Below are positions 47,699 to 56,875 of a stretch of 64,000 nt of DNA, piece by piece. Position numbers and translations under genes: made by a program. The notes below the pieces were generated by a model. The model made no database searches. It saw only the letters and a list, made by a program, of their open reading frames with translations, and was not told the DNA's origin. The DNA is from an uncultured Pelagibacteraceae bacterium (GTDB taxonomy: Bacteria > Pseudomonadota > Alphaproteobacteria > Pelagibacterales > Pelagibacteraceae): NCBI GenBank assembly GCA_902587755.1, contig CACIMN010000001.1:248001-312000 (forward strand). The letters run 5' to 3'. Every line of letters starts with the position of its first letter. Positions within the stretch are counted from its first letter, which is position 1.

Positions 47699-48342
47699 TC
47701 AAAAGTTTTATCAACTAAATAAAGTCCTAACGCAACACATGGGCCTATACCAAATGCAAATAATAATGTTCCAATCCCTACTGTTCCCCCTAAATACCAT
47801 CCAATACTAACAACTGAAATTTCTAATGTTGCTCTTACAACAGCTATAGGAAAATTAGTTAATTTTTGTAATCCTATCATAAGTCCATCTCTAGGACCTG
47901 CTCCTAAATTTGACACTAGGTAAATACCCCCACCTATTCCAACCATGACCACAGAAATTATTGCTAATAATAATTGATGGATATAATTAGATGGTGTTGG
48001 AACATATTTGATGCAAAGATCAATCATCATTGCAATTATCAAAGCATTAAATATTGTTCCTATTCCTGGTTTTTGTCCAAGAGGTATCCATAAAATTAAA
48101 ACAGCAATACTTATTAATAACGTGATAGTTCCAATACTTAAATTAACATTTAAAGAAATACCTTGAGCTAACACACTCCAAGGAGAAGCGCCTGTAAACG
48201 AAACAATTAACAATCCTTCACCTAATCCAAATATTGATAATCCAAAACATAAGAAAAAAAATGTAGAAAACTTCGGTTTAAAATTAAAAGGTTTTTCTGA
48301 GCTCCATTTTACTTTTGGAATTTTTTTTATTTTTAAAAACAT
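47695..48342 (-). CDS. YczE/YitT-family membrane protein
   Basis: A 215-residue integral membrane protein with five to six helices. The repeated glycine-rich sequences LSIFGLGEGLLIVSFTGASPW and VSNLGAGPRDGLMIGLQ, the latter with the family hallmark GAGPRDG, place it with YczE/YyaS/YitT proteins of unknown function. It is convergent with typA and 53 bases from the divergent secreted protein at 48396. Confidence 0.8.
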   Translation of the reverse strand: MFLKIKKIPKVKWSSEKPFNFKPKFSTFFFLCFGLSIFGLGEGLLIVSFTGASPWSVLAQGISLNVNLSIGTITLLISIAVLILWIPLGQKPGIGTIFNALIIAMMIDLCIKYVPTPSNYIHQLLLAIISVVMVGIGGGIYLVSNLGAGPRDGLMIGLQKLTNFPIAVVRATLEISVVSIGWYLGGTVGIGTLLFAFGIGPCVALGLYLVDKTFD

Positions 48343-48395
48343 AATTATAATAAGCTATATCTATTAATGAAAAATTCTAATATTGTAATTAGCAA

Positions 48396-49076
48396 ATGAA
48401 AAAATTTGCAGTTATTTTACTTTTTGTATTTTTGTCATCAATTTCTCTAGCTCATATAGGTCATTATAACAAATTTGATAAAATAGAAATGGAGATCTTG
48501 AGAAATGGTGAAGTAATTGGATATAGCAATTATTATTTTAAAAGAGATGCTAAAAAAACGATAGTAAAAAATCAATATAAATTTGAGGTAAAATTACTAT
48601 CTGCAACAATATTTAAAGTAGAGGGATATGGGGAAGAAATTTATTTAAAAGATAATTTGATATCTTTTCAATCAAAGACACTTCAAAATAAAAAAGAAAA
48701 ATTTGTAAATTTAAAACTAGATAAAAATAATAAAAAGTTTGAAATTAAAGGATCTTCATATTCAGGCGAAGCATCTGTTAAAAATGTTATTGGGAATTGG
48801 TGGAGTCATAAAATTTTACAAGCAGAAAGTCAAATAAGTCCTATTTCTGGAAGTATAAAAGAACAAATAGTTACTTTTATTGGCAAAGAAAATATTTCAA
48901 TTAATGGCAAACAATACGAAACAGATCATTTTAAACTTACATCAAAAGATATGTCTCTTCCTGAAGATAAAAAATTAAATTTTGATATTTGGCTTGATAA
49001 AAAAACTTCAGTGATTGTTAAAATTACATATGAGAGAATGGGAAATTGGGAATATCGCTTGAAAATTCTTGAATAA
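48396..49076 (+). CDS. Secreted DUF6134-like protein
   Basis: A 226-residue protein with a signal peptide (residues 1-19, VFLSSISLAHIG). The rest is beta-rich: an early MEILRNGEVIGYSNYYF segment, a central NVIGNWWSHKIL and a late LNFDIWLDKKTSVIVKITYE, a pattern that fits DUF6134 periplasmic proteins. The many alternating hydrophobic strands suggest a lipid- or ligand-binding beta fold. Function unknown. It ends two bases before the stop of the convergent oxidoreductase. Confidence 0.7.
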   Translation: MKKFAVILLFVFLSSISLAHIGHYNKFDKIEMEILRNGEVIGYSNYYFKRDAKKTIVKNQYKFEVKLLSATIFKVEGYGEEIYLKDNLISFQSKTLQNKKEKFVNLKLDKNNKKFEIKGSSYSGEASVKNVIGNWWSHKILQAESQISPISGSIKEQIVTFIGKENISINGKQYETDHFKLTSKDMSLPEDKKLNFDIWLDKKTSVIVKITYERMGNWEYRLKILE

Positions 49077-49078
49077 AA

Positions 49079-50050
49079 TTATTTATTTATTTTTTTAAAA
49101 AGATCGTTTGCACTTATCCATCCAGCCTCAACTCTAGGACCTACAAACCAATCTGCACACACTCCTAAATTTAATTTATCATTCCAATAACTTTTAACTT
49201 TTAAGGATCTAGAATTTGAAGAATATTTCCAACCATGATTTAATGAAGTTAAAATTTTCGTTTTTTTAATTCCAGTAATTTTAAAAAATTGATCAATTAA
49301 AATCTTTGAATTTTTTTCTTTATTTTCTCTATTTTTATTTATTTTTTTATTTGCCCACACGTTTGTACTTTGTAAAGTCCATAAATCATTATTGCTTTTA
49401 AATCTTTTTTTACTATTTTCTTTAGCAGCCCACCCTAAAATTTTGTCATCAAATAAATAACTCGAAATGTTTTTATTTGTTTTTTTAATTTCAATCATGA
49501 CTGTAATATTTGCATCCATTTTGATTTTTTGCTTGATGAATGGATCCTTAATAAATTTTTTTGATAATTTTTTTAATTGTGGGAATGGGCAAGTTAACAC
49601 TAAATTATCATAATATTTTGTTTTATTATTCTTAAAGACTAGTCTCCATTTATTGTTTATATATTTTATCCTCTCCAACTCACATTGAAAATTACATTTT
49701 ATATTCTTTATTAAGTGTTTACTAATATCATTGTTACCTTTGTAACCAATTATTTTAACATGATTTTTATTTTCTTTTTTTAATTTGTTTAAAAAAATAT
49801 GTTTGCCACTCCATTTTTTTAGAATTTTTTTTTTACATAAATTTGTAATAAATTTTTTAAATTGAATTGATTTTGGAGAAATATATTGTGCCCCGTGGTC
49901 AAATCCTTTTGACTTATTTAATCTCTTAAAAGAAGATCTACCACCTGGACCTCGAGCTTTGTCATAAATATGTACAGAATTTTTTTTACTTAACAAATTA
50001 GCTATTGTTGCTCCTGAAATTCCAGAGCCAATTACACAATAACTGCTCAT
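49079..50050 (-). CDS. NAD(P)/FAD-dependent amine oxidase-like (renalase-type) protein
   Basis: A 323-residue flavoprotein with the N-terminal FAD motif CVIGSGISGATIANLL, the YDKARGPGGRSSFKR block that holds the ribityl part of FAD, and FDHGAQYISP, all typical of renalase-like members of the amine oxidase superfamily. The C-terminal LNLGVCADWFVGPRVEAGWI closes the FAD site. The substrate is unknown. It overlaps the tldE stop by four bases, forming a minus-strand unit tldD-tldE-oxidase. Confidence 0.85.
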   Translation of the reverse strand: MSSYCVIGSGISGATIANLLSKKNSVHIYDKARGPGGRSSFKRLNKSKGFDHGAQYISPKSIQFKKFITNLCKKKILKKWSGKHIFLNKLKKENKNHVKIIGYKGNNDISKHLIKNIKCNFQCELERIKYINNKWRLVFKNNKTKYYDNLVLTCPFPQLKKLSKKFIKDPFIKQKIKMDANITVMIEIKKTNKNISSYLFDDKILGWAAKENSKKRFKSNNDLWTLQSTNVWANKKINKNRENKEKNSKILIDQFFKITGIKKTKILTSLNHGWKYSSNSRSLKVKSYWNDKLNLGVCADWFVGPRVEAGWISANDLFKKINK

Positions 50051-51363
50051 TTTCCTGCAACAGTCATACCTTCTATCATCATAGTTGGTGAATTGACTGA
50101 ATATTCGAATTCTAAATCATTAGCTAAAATTATATTTTTGAACATATTTTTAAAATTACCAGCAATTGTTATTTCGTTAACAGGATATTTAAATTCCCCA
50201 TCTTCAACTAAAAAACCAGTGGCACCAACAGAATAATCTCCTGTTACAAGGTTAGATCCGTGACCAATAGTTTCCGTAATGTAAAGACTTCTTGAATTTT
50301 TTTTCATAAGATCTTCGTAGCTTATATTTCCTTTTTCAAAATACAAATTGGTAGTCCCTCCACTTCTTCCATTTGATTTTAAATTTAATTTTTTTCCATT
50401 GTAAGTGTCCACAAGATAATTTTTAAGTATTCCATTCTCTATTAGTTGTAATGTATTTGAATTTACACCCTCCGAATCAAAATTTTGTGAACCCATTCCT
50501 TTAATTATGTTGGGTTTATCTATTACATTTATCGAATTAGCAAAAACCTGTTGATCAATTTTATCCTTTAAAAATGAAGTACCTCTTGCAATTGCAGAAG
50601 CAGATATTGCACTTGCAAAAGCACTTAACATTCCCTTTGAAATTCTTTTATCGAAAATTATGCTAATCTTCTCACTTCCAATTTTTTTTGGGCTCAATTT
50701 TCTAATAGTTTGCATGGCAGCTTTATTTCCAAGATCTGTTGCTTGCTTAATATCAGACAAATGGCGTTTGCTAGAAAATTCGTAGTCTCTTTCCATGCTA
50801 TTTTCATCTTTTGCAACTGTTACACAAGAAGAAGTAAAAGAAGAAGTTCTATAACCGTCACAAAAACCGTCACTATTAGCTAATATAAAATTTGATTTAT
50901 TTTCAGTGAAACTAGACTCTGTATTTATGATTTGATTGTCTGATGATGCAGATTCCTCTAAATCTTTTAAATATTTTATTTTTTTATCGTTTTCAAATCT
51001 TGTTTCATCATACAAATTAAGGTTACTAATTTGATTGGCTAATAAATTTTTATCAGGCAAAGAATTAAATTCATCTTCTGGTGTAATTTTTGTTGTTTCA
51101 AAACACTTTTCAATTAAAGTTTTTATATTTTCATCTAGTAAATTTGATGATGAAATTGATGATCTTCTTTTACCTAAATAAGTTTCTATACTTAATCCCA
51201 ATCCATCTGATCTATCTGAGGCTTCTAGAGATTTATTTCTAAAATTAACTGTTTCTGAAATAGAGTGACCAACTTTAACACTTGCATCAGTTGCTCCTAT
51301 TTTTTTTGCCAAATCTAAACAATATGAAGCTTTAGATATAAGAAATTCTTGATCCTTAATCAT
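50047..51363 (-). CDS. pmbA: TldE/PmbA family metalloprotease subunit
   Basis: A 438-residue partner of TldD. The N-terminal DASVKVGHSISETVNFRNKS and C-terminal SVGATGFLVEDGEFKYPVNE are family hallmarks. The HExxxH zinc motif of TldD is absent, as expected for TldE. The TldD/TldE heterodimer degrades unfolded or modified peptides in E. coli (microcin and CcdA processing); the substrate here is unknown. It lies 6 bases after tldD. Confidence 0.92.
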   Translation of the reverse strand: MIKDQEFLISKASYCLDLAKKIGATDASVKVGHSISETVNFRNKSLEASDRSDGLGLSIETYLGKRRSSISSSNLLDENIKTLIEKCFETTKITPEDEFNSLPDKNLLANQISNLNLYDETRFENDKKIKYLKDLEESASSDNQIINTESSFTENKSNFILANSDGFCDGYRTSSFTSSCVTVAKDENSMERDYEFSSKRHLSDIKQATDLGNKAAMQTIRKLSPKKIGSEKISIIFDKRISKGMLSAFASAISASAIARGTSFLKDKIDQQVFANSINVIDKPNIIKGMGSQNFDSEGVNSNTLQLIENGILKNYLVDTYNGKKLNLKSNGRSGGTTNLYFEKGNISYEDLMKKNSRSLYITETIGHGSNLVTGDYSVGATGFLVEDGEFKYPVNEITIAGNFKNMFKNIILANDLEFEYSVNSPTMMIEGMTVAGK

Positions 51364-51369
51364 ACTACA

Positions 51370-52782
51370 TTAAAGTTTTGTTCCACCAACTGTCATTTTA
51401 TTTATCAAAATTGAAGGTTGAGCAACTCCAACAGGAACTCCTTGGCCTGCTTTACCACAAGTTCCTATCCCTGGATCTAACATCATATCATTTCCTACCA
51501 TCGATACTTCCTTAAGAATTGATGGTCCATCACCAATAAGTGTTGCGCCTTTAATTGGAGATCCAATTTTACCATTATTTATCTCGTAAGCCTCAGTACA
51601 ATTAAATACAAATTTTCCAGATGTAATATCTACCTGGCCACCTCCAAAACTTACTGCAAAAATTCCTTTATCAACAGATTTGATCATTTCATCTTGAGTT
51701 TGATTGCCACTTAACATCATTGTATTTCTCATTCTTGGCAAAACAATATGTCTATAATTTTCTCTTCTTCCAGATCCAGTAGATCTTGTTTTCATTAATC
51801 TTGCATTGTGCCTGTCTTGCATAAAATTTTTAAGAATACCATTTTCAATCAAAACTGTTCTCTCAGTTGGTGTACCCTCATCATCAATTGTTAAACTACC
51901 TCTCCTATTGTCTATCGTACCATCATCAACAATTGTTACTCCATCACTTGCAACTTTTTCTCCCATAAGATTATGAAATGCTGACGTTTTTTTTCTATTA
52001 AAATCCCCCTCTAGGCCATGACCAATTGCTTCATGAATTAAGATTGCAGGCCAACCAGGTCCTAGGACTACTTTCATCTCACCAGCAGGTGCTGGTTTAC
52101 TCTCTAAATTTACTGATGCTATTCTAAAAGCTTCTTCACAAACATTTTTCCAATAGTCATTTTTTAAATAATCATCATAAGATTGTCTGCCACCAATTCC
52201 ATAAACACCTGTTTCTTTTCTTCCATTTTTTTCTAACATGACAGAAACGTTAAATCTTATTAATGGACGCACATCAGTAAGCGACTCTCCACCTGATCGA
52301 ATAATCTCTATTGATTTTTGCTCACCAGCAAAACTAGCCGTCACTTGTTTTACTGATCCATCTTTTTTTCTTAAAAATTCATTAACTTTATTTAAGACCT
52401 CTAATTTTGAATCTAACGTTTTTTGCTCAATTGGATTAATATCTTCATAGAATTTTTTATTAGATTTTGGAATCTCATGATTATATGTGCCTTTAATTGA
52501 TTTAAGAGTTGATTTAAGATTTTCTGAAGAATTTTTTAGTGAATCTTTTGATATTTCATTTGAATAAGAATAAGCAACAACCTCGTTTGAAATAGCCCTA
52601 AAACCAAATCCCAAGTCAGAACTATAGTTTGAGCTTTTTATTTTGTTATCATCTAACAAAATTGACTCTGATTTGGACTCTTCTAAATAAAGTTCACCAT
52701 CATCACAATTGTTGAGTGTTTCAGATACTAATTTATCTGCATCTTTTCTTGTTAAATCTGATTTATTGAAGAAATTACTCAT
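51370..52782 (-). CDS. tldD: TldD family metalloprotease
   Basis: The catalytic subunit of the TldD/TldE protease. The zinc motif HEAIGHGLEGD is present near the middle. Other conserved blocks are NARLMKTRSTGSGRRE and GGGQVDITSGKFVFNCTEAY, the latter containing the Cys/Asp region that completes the zinc site. At 470 residues it is full length. It is the first gene of its unit; the 85 bases to the divergent DUF393 gene probably hold its promoter. Confidence 0.94.
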   Translation of the reverse strand: MSNFFNKSDLTRKDADKLVSETLNNCDDGELYLEESKSESILLDDNKIKSSNYSSDLGFGFRAISNEVVAYSYSNEISKDSLKNSSENLKSTLKSIKGTYNHEIPKSNKKFYEDINPIEQKTLDSKLEVLNKVNEFLRKKDGSVKQVTASFAGEQKSIEIIRSGGESLTDVRPLIRFNVSVMLEKNGRKETGVYGIGGRQSYDDYLKNDYWKNVCEEAFRIASVNLESKPAPAGEMKVVLGPGWPAILIHEAIGHGLEGDFNRKKTSAFHNLMGEKVASDGVTIVDDGTIDNRRGSLTIDDEGTPTERTVLIENGILKNFMQDRHNARLMKTRSTGSGRRENYRHIVLPRMRNTMMLSGNQTQDEMIKSVDKGIFAVSFGGGQVDITSGKFVFNCTEAYEINNGKIGSPIKGATLIGDGPSILKEVSMVGNDMMLDPGIGTCGKAGQGVPVGVAQPSILINKMTVGGTKL

Positions 52783-52867
52783 CTACCTTAAATAGTAGTT
52801 TGTTCACAATTTTCAACTGATCATTTTACGCATGTACAATTTCTTACTAAAAGTTAATTATTATTAG

Positions 52868-53215
52868 ATGAAAGTATATTTTAATAACTCTTGTAAAATC
52901 TGTAGATCGGAAATTAACTTATATAAAAAAGAAAATATCAAAGATATTGATTGGATAGATATAACTAATAATTCAGATGCTGAAAAAGAAACATCTAGAA
53001 ATGACAAAGAATTGTTGAGGAGACTGCATGTTAAAGAAAATGGTAAAATTATTCAGGGCGCAGAGGCATTTCTTTATGTTTGGAAAAAGATTCCAAAATA
53101 TAAATTTTTATATAAATTTTTTAAATTACCAATAATTTTTACAATCTTTAAATATGGGTATGAAATGATTGCCTTTTTTCTATATTTAAAAAATAAAAAG
53201 CAGCTCAAAAACTAA
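52868..53215 (+). CDS. DUF393 (DCC) thiol-disulfide oxidoreductase-like protein
   Basis: A 115-residue protein with the thioredoxin-like start MKVYFNNSCKICRSEI, where CxxC is the potential redox pair, and the family block RRLHVKENGKIIQGAEAFLYVW. The C-terminal half contains hydrophobic segments (PIIFTIFKYGYEMIAFFLYL). DUF393 proteins are named after a DxxCxxC-like motif; here it is NSCKIC, so the leading Asp is replaced. It overlaps the convergent small membrane protein by four bases. Confidence 0.82.
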   Translation: MKVYFNNSCKICRSEINLYKKENIKDIDWIDITNNSDAEKETSRNDKELLRRLHVKENGKIIQGAEAFLYVWKKIPKYKFLYKFFKLPIIFTIFKYGYEMIAFFLYLKNKKQLKN

Positions 53216-53505
53216 GTTAAGAAAAATATTAAAAATTCACTGAGTAAAGACATAGATAACAAAAACATTATTAATAAAATTGAGTACATTAGAGTTATAA
53301 CTCTATTTCTTTTTCTCCTTAGTCTAACAAAAGTTTTATCATCAAGATCTGAGATATCTCTTTCACCTATAACTGGATAATCATAACTCCATCGCCAGGT
53401 AGACTGACCTAACCTAGAGTCAAGACTGTTAAAATATCTTATCCATGCAATAACATATCTAAATATTAAATATAAAATTATCATTAATGCAGAAGAAAAT
53501 AGCAT
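53212..53505 (-). CDS. Two-helix membrane protein, function unknown
   Basis: A 97-residue protein with a membrane helix at each end (LFSSALMIILYLIFRYVIAW and YSILLIMFLLSMSLLSEFLI) and a charged loop between containing YDYPVIGERDISDLDDKTFV. I do not recognise the family. It follows the lysine-rich coiled-coil gene by 30 bases on the same strand and may be expressed with it. Confidence 0.65.
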   Translation of the reverse strand: MLFSSALMIILYLIFRYVIAWIRYFNSLDSRLGQSTWRWSYDYPVIGERDISDLDDKTFVRLRRKRNRVITLMYSILLIMFLLSMSLLSEFLIFFLT

Positions 53506-53535
53506 TTTAAATGATACTTAATTATTTAAGATAAT

Positions 53536-54723
53536 TTAATTGATATTTTTAGCTCTTTTTCTTCCAATTAATTGAGTAAGTGCGTCAACCATAGTATCTG
53601 AGGCCTTAAATATTTCATTATTTTTAAATTCATGGGAAATATTTTTTTCTGGATCGGTTTTGTCTTCAATAACTATTCCTTCATCAGGTGAATTATTTTT
53701 GATATAAATTAATAAAAGCCATTCATCATCTGTTGCTTCATCCCATTTGACAAATATTTCTCCTGTTTCAAACCTTCTGTCTATACATCTAAAGATAGAC
53801 ATATGCCTTGTTATGTGTCTTTTGTTTAATTGAAATACTAAACTGCTAGCACTTCTGTAAAAACTTTCGAGAGCGAACTCAATTTTTTGTCTTGCTAAAG
53901 TATATTCTTTTTCTTTTTGTAAAAGTGTTTCTCTATCTTCATCTCCTTGAATTTTTACTCCTAGAGCCTCTACTCTTTCTCTAATTTTTTGATCTCTGAT
54001 AATTCGGTATTTTTCTTTTAGTTTTTCTATTCTTTGTTGTAAGCCAGCATAATCTTCTCTCTTTTCTCTTAAGGAAATTTTTTCTAGTTTCTCTAATTCT
54101 TTAACCTCTCTAACTCTGAATTTTTCAATTTGCTTATCTAATTTTAATTGTTGTAAAAATTGCTTTTGTTTCTCTGCTTGTTCAATTCTTAAAAGAGCTT
54201 GTTCTTTTCTTAAGAATAATTTTATTTCTTTTGTTCTTTGTTTTTCTAATCTAATTTCATCTTTTAAAGCTTGTTCTTTTAATTTAACTTTTAATTCAGC
54301 TTCTTTTTGTTTTTCTTTTGCGATTTTAATCTTTTCTAATCTTTCTTTTTCTTGTTTTTCTAATTTTAATCTTCTTGCTTCATCTTTTTTAAGAATTTTA
54401 TATTGTGAGATTGTATCTGCTATTTTATCAAAAAATGCTTGAACATATTTTTCAAAACCAAAATTTAATTTAAACTTAAATTCAGGTTTAAGAGAATTTT
54501 GAATATTGACTACCTTTAAAAGAAAATCTGACTTTTTTGACTCAGTAGATTTATATTTTTTAATTACTTTTTTTGATTTTTTAAATTTTCTTTTTTTAGA
54601 ATTTTTTTTTTGTCTAGCTTTTATTTTTTTAATATTGCTTTTCTTGATCTTTTTTAAATATTTTTTAATTTTTTTTTTATTTTTGAAAAAATTTTTTGTC
54701 GTTTTTCTTTTCTTTTTTTTCAT
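53536..54723 (-). CDS. Lysine-rich coiled-coil protein, function unknown
   Basis: A 395-residue protein in three parts. Residues 1-70 are extremely basic, roughly half lysine (KKKKRKTTKNFFKNKKK and similar). Residues about 95-275 are a continuous charged coiled coil (EARRLKLEKQEKERLEK). Residues about 285-395 form a globular domain with RRFETGEIFVKWDEATDDEW and VDALTQLIGRKRAKN. The basic tail could bind nucleic acid or acidic membrane lipid. No known family was recognised. The basic part is encoded by long A runs, which invites slippage. Confidence 0.75.
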   Translation of the reverse strand: MKKKKRKTTKNFFKNKKKIKKYLKKIKKSNIKKIKARQKKNSKKRKFKKSKKVIKKYKSTESKKSDFLLKVVNIQNSLKPEFKFKLNFGFEKYVQAFFDKIADTISQYKILKKDEARRLKLEKQEKERLEKIKIAKEKQKEAELKVKLKEQALKDEIRLEKQRTKEIKLFLRKEQALLRIEQAEKQKQFLQQLKLDKQIEKFRVREVKELEKLEKISLREKREDYAGLQQRIEKLKEKYRIIRDQKIRERVEALGVKIQGDEDRETLLQKEKEYTLARQKIEFALESFYRSASSLVFQLNKRHITRHMSIFRCIDRRFETGEIFVKWDEATDDEWLLLIYIKNNSPDEGIVIEDKTDPEKNISHEFKNNEIFKASDTMVDALTQLIGRKRAKNIN

Positions 54724-54750
54724 TTAAGGAAATTTATGTTTATCAATAAT

Positions 54751-55941
54751 TTATTGATAAATATAGTCTCTTGTAACTGGAGTTGAAGAATAATTTTTTG
54801 TTAATTGAAATTGATATACAACTTGATCACCCCATTTAAATGCCATCTCACAACCTGCAAGATAAAATTCCCACATTCTAAAAAACCTTTCATCAAACAT
54901 TTGAATTATTTTTTCTCTGTTTTTAAGACAATTTTCTTTCCAATGTCTTAAAGTGTGCATGTAATGCAGCCTTAAAACCTCAATGTCTGCAACGATTAAT
55001 CCCGACTTTTCTATATGTGGACTTACCTCACTCAAGCTTGGTGTATATCCACCAGGGAAAATATATTTCGTAATCCAAGGGTGTGGGTCTCGAGGTGGAT
55101 TTACTGACCCTATTGTATGAATCAATGAAACTCCGTCATCTTTCAGAAGTTTTTCAACTTGTGAAAAAAATTTTCTATAAAATTTTCTTCCTACGTGCTC
55201 AAACATTCCAACACTTACTATTCTATCAAATTTTTCATCTAGCTCTCTATAATCAATTAATTTAAAATGTAATTGATTTTCTAAATTAAGTTCTTTTGCT
55301 CTTTTTTTACAATAATCAAATTGATTTTCAGAAAGAGTAATTCCTGTCACTTCGCAATTTACACTTTTCGCGATATCAATTGCTAAAGATCCCCATCCAC
55401 ATCCGATATCTAAAACTTTTTGATTTGGTTTTATATTAAGTTTTTTAATTATATGTTGGATTTTATTATTTTGCGCTGTCTCAAGCGTGTCTGTTTCATT
55501 TTTAAAGTACGCGCATGAATATTGTCTTTTAGGGTCTAAAAACAGATTATAAAGATCATCTGAAATATCATAATGATGTGAAACGTTCATCTTAGATTTT
55601 TTTATCAAATTGAAATTAGTCAAATATCTATAAGTACCCCTCAACTTATTGATTAAAGAACTAAAAACGTTTATCTCACCTCTACCAAAATTCATTAAAG
55701 AAAGATCTAAAAAATCTGTCAATGTTCCATTTTCTATAATTATTTCTCCATCAGTGTAAGCTTCACCAAAATATAAATCGGGATGAAATAATAATTTATA
55801 ATGAAGGTTTTTATTTAATATTTTCAGTTTAAGAGGATTTTCACTTTTTGGATTACCAATAATATAACTTTTAGAATTAGCATCAATTAAGATAAATCCA
55901 TCTTTTTTAAAAACATTATTTAAAAATCTAGCTAATTGCAT
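54751..55941 (-). CDS. cfa: Cyclopropane-fatty-acyl-phospholipid synthase
   Basis: Methylates unsaturated phospholipid acyl chains to cyclopropane rings. The 396-residue protein has an N-terminal lipid-binding domain, then KMNVSHHYDISDDLYNLFLD, the SAM-binding VLDIGCGWGSLAIDIAK and the catalytic FEHVGRKFYRKFF-like and WEFYLAGCEMAFKWGDQVVY blocks. It follows the DapA-family gene after no gap. In a low-nutrient marine bacterium it may be a general membrane-modifying enzyme; related methyltransferases make other lipids, so the product is inferred. Confidence 0.9.
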   Translation of the reverse strand: MQLARFLNNVFKKDGFILIDANSKSYIIGNPKSENPLKLKILNKNLHYKLLFHPDLYFGEAYTDGEIIIENGTLTDFLDLSLMNFGRGEINVFSSLINKLRGTYRYLTNFNLIKKSKMNVSHHYDISDDLYNLFLDPKRQYSCAYFKNETDTLETAQNNKIQHIIKKLNIKPNQKVLDIGCGWGSLAIDIAKSVNCEVTGITLSENQFDYCKKRAKELNLENQLHFKLIDYRELDEKFDRIVSVGMFEHVGRKFYRKFFSQVEKLLKDDGVSLIHTIGSVNPPRDPHPWITKYIFPGGYTPSLSEVSPHIEKSGLIVADIEVLRLHYMHTLRHWKENCLKNREKIIQMFDERFFRMWEFYLAGCEMAFKWGDQVVYQFQLTKNYSSTPVTRDYIYQ

Positions 55942-56826
55942 CTAAGCCGCCTTAGTATTATTTAGTGAAAATTTTAATTTCTCTAAATTATTTGTTAAAT
56001 CTGATGCCTCTTTAGAGTTTAAAATACTAAGTGGTGGCAAAAGATTTTTATAATATATTTCTTTTTTACTAAAATAAGTATGTAAACCTGAAATCAAATT
56101 ATATTTTTCAAATTCTGCTCTTACATCACAAAGATTTTGATTTACTGTCTGATCGTTTCCATCATTAAAATCATCGTAAACTTTTCTTGCCAGTGTGGAA
56201 GTAGCATTGCATGTAGCTGTAATAATTCCAGAACAACCTAATTTAAGTCCTTTAAATAATTTAGATTCTGATCCAGGTAAAACTGAAAAATTATCAATTT
56301 TTAAGTTTTCAAAAAGATTATAAGAGCTATCTTTAACTCCAATTATATTTTTTGGATATTTTTTTACTAACTCTTCAATACATTCAATGCTGAACTTGTA
56401 ACCACAGAGTTTTTCAAAATTATATAGTACTATTTCACAATCATAAATTACTTCTACTATTTTGCTATAAAATTCTATTACTTCTTTATCTCCGTATTTA
56501 TAGTATGCAGGTGGCATAATTAAGAATCTATTAAATCCTAAAGATTTAGAAACTCTCATTAAATTAATTGTTTCACCTAAAGAGTTTAAACCAGTACCAA
56601 TAATATACTTTTCTTTATGTTTGCTTGAAGTCAGATGATTTAATAAATTTATTTTTTCAGAGACAGGTATAAGTTGAGCTTGCCCTGTACTTCCAAATAT
56701 AGCTGCTCCGTGGCAACCATTGTCTATAACCATTTCTGCGTGTAAAATGGTTTTCTTTATATCAAGCGTCAAATCATCATTTAAGATCGACATTGAAGCC
56801 GCATAAATGCCTTTAATTTTACTCAT
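55942..56826 (-). CDS. DapA-family aldolase (dihydrodipicolinate synthase superfamily)
   Basis: A 294-residue TIM-barrel class I aldolase. The Schiff-base lysine lies in IIGVKDSSYN and the conserved tyrosine in IVLYNFEKLCGYKFS; the phosphate/carboxylate loop is AIFGSTGQAQLIPVSE. The STGQ sequence differs from true DapA (TTGE), so the enzyme is more likely an N-acetylneuraminate lyase- or keto-deoxy-sugar aldolase-like member than the lysine-pathway enzyme. Substrate not assigned. The 50 bases to the divergent glycosyltransferase suggest a shared regulatory region. Confidence 0.82.
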   Translation of the reverse strand: MSKIKGIYAASMSILNDDLTLDIKKTILHAEMVIDNGCHGAAIFGSTGQAQLIPVSEKINLLNHLTSSKHKEKYIIGTGLNSLGETINLMRVSKSLGFNRFLIMPPAYYKYGDKEVIEFYSKIVEVIYDCEIVLYNFEKLCGYKFSIECIEELVKKYPKNIIGVKDSSYNLFENLKIDNFSVLPGSESKLFKGLKLGCSGIITATCNATSTLARKVYDDFNDGNDQTVNQNLCDVRAEFEKYNLISGLHTYFSKKEIYYKNLLPPLSILNSKEASDLTNNLEKLKFSLNNTKAA

Positions 56827-56875
56827 AGTAAAAATTTATATAAAAATATTAATTAGTAAAGTTTATAAATTAAAC

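Noticed and set aside
54506-54727. A Phe-rich hydrophobic frame opposite the lysine-rich tail
   Set aside because: Poly-Lys codons read backwards give Phe/Leu; it is a composition artefact, not a membrane protein.
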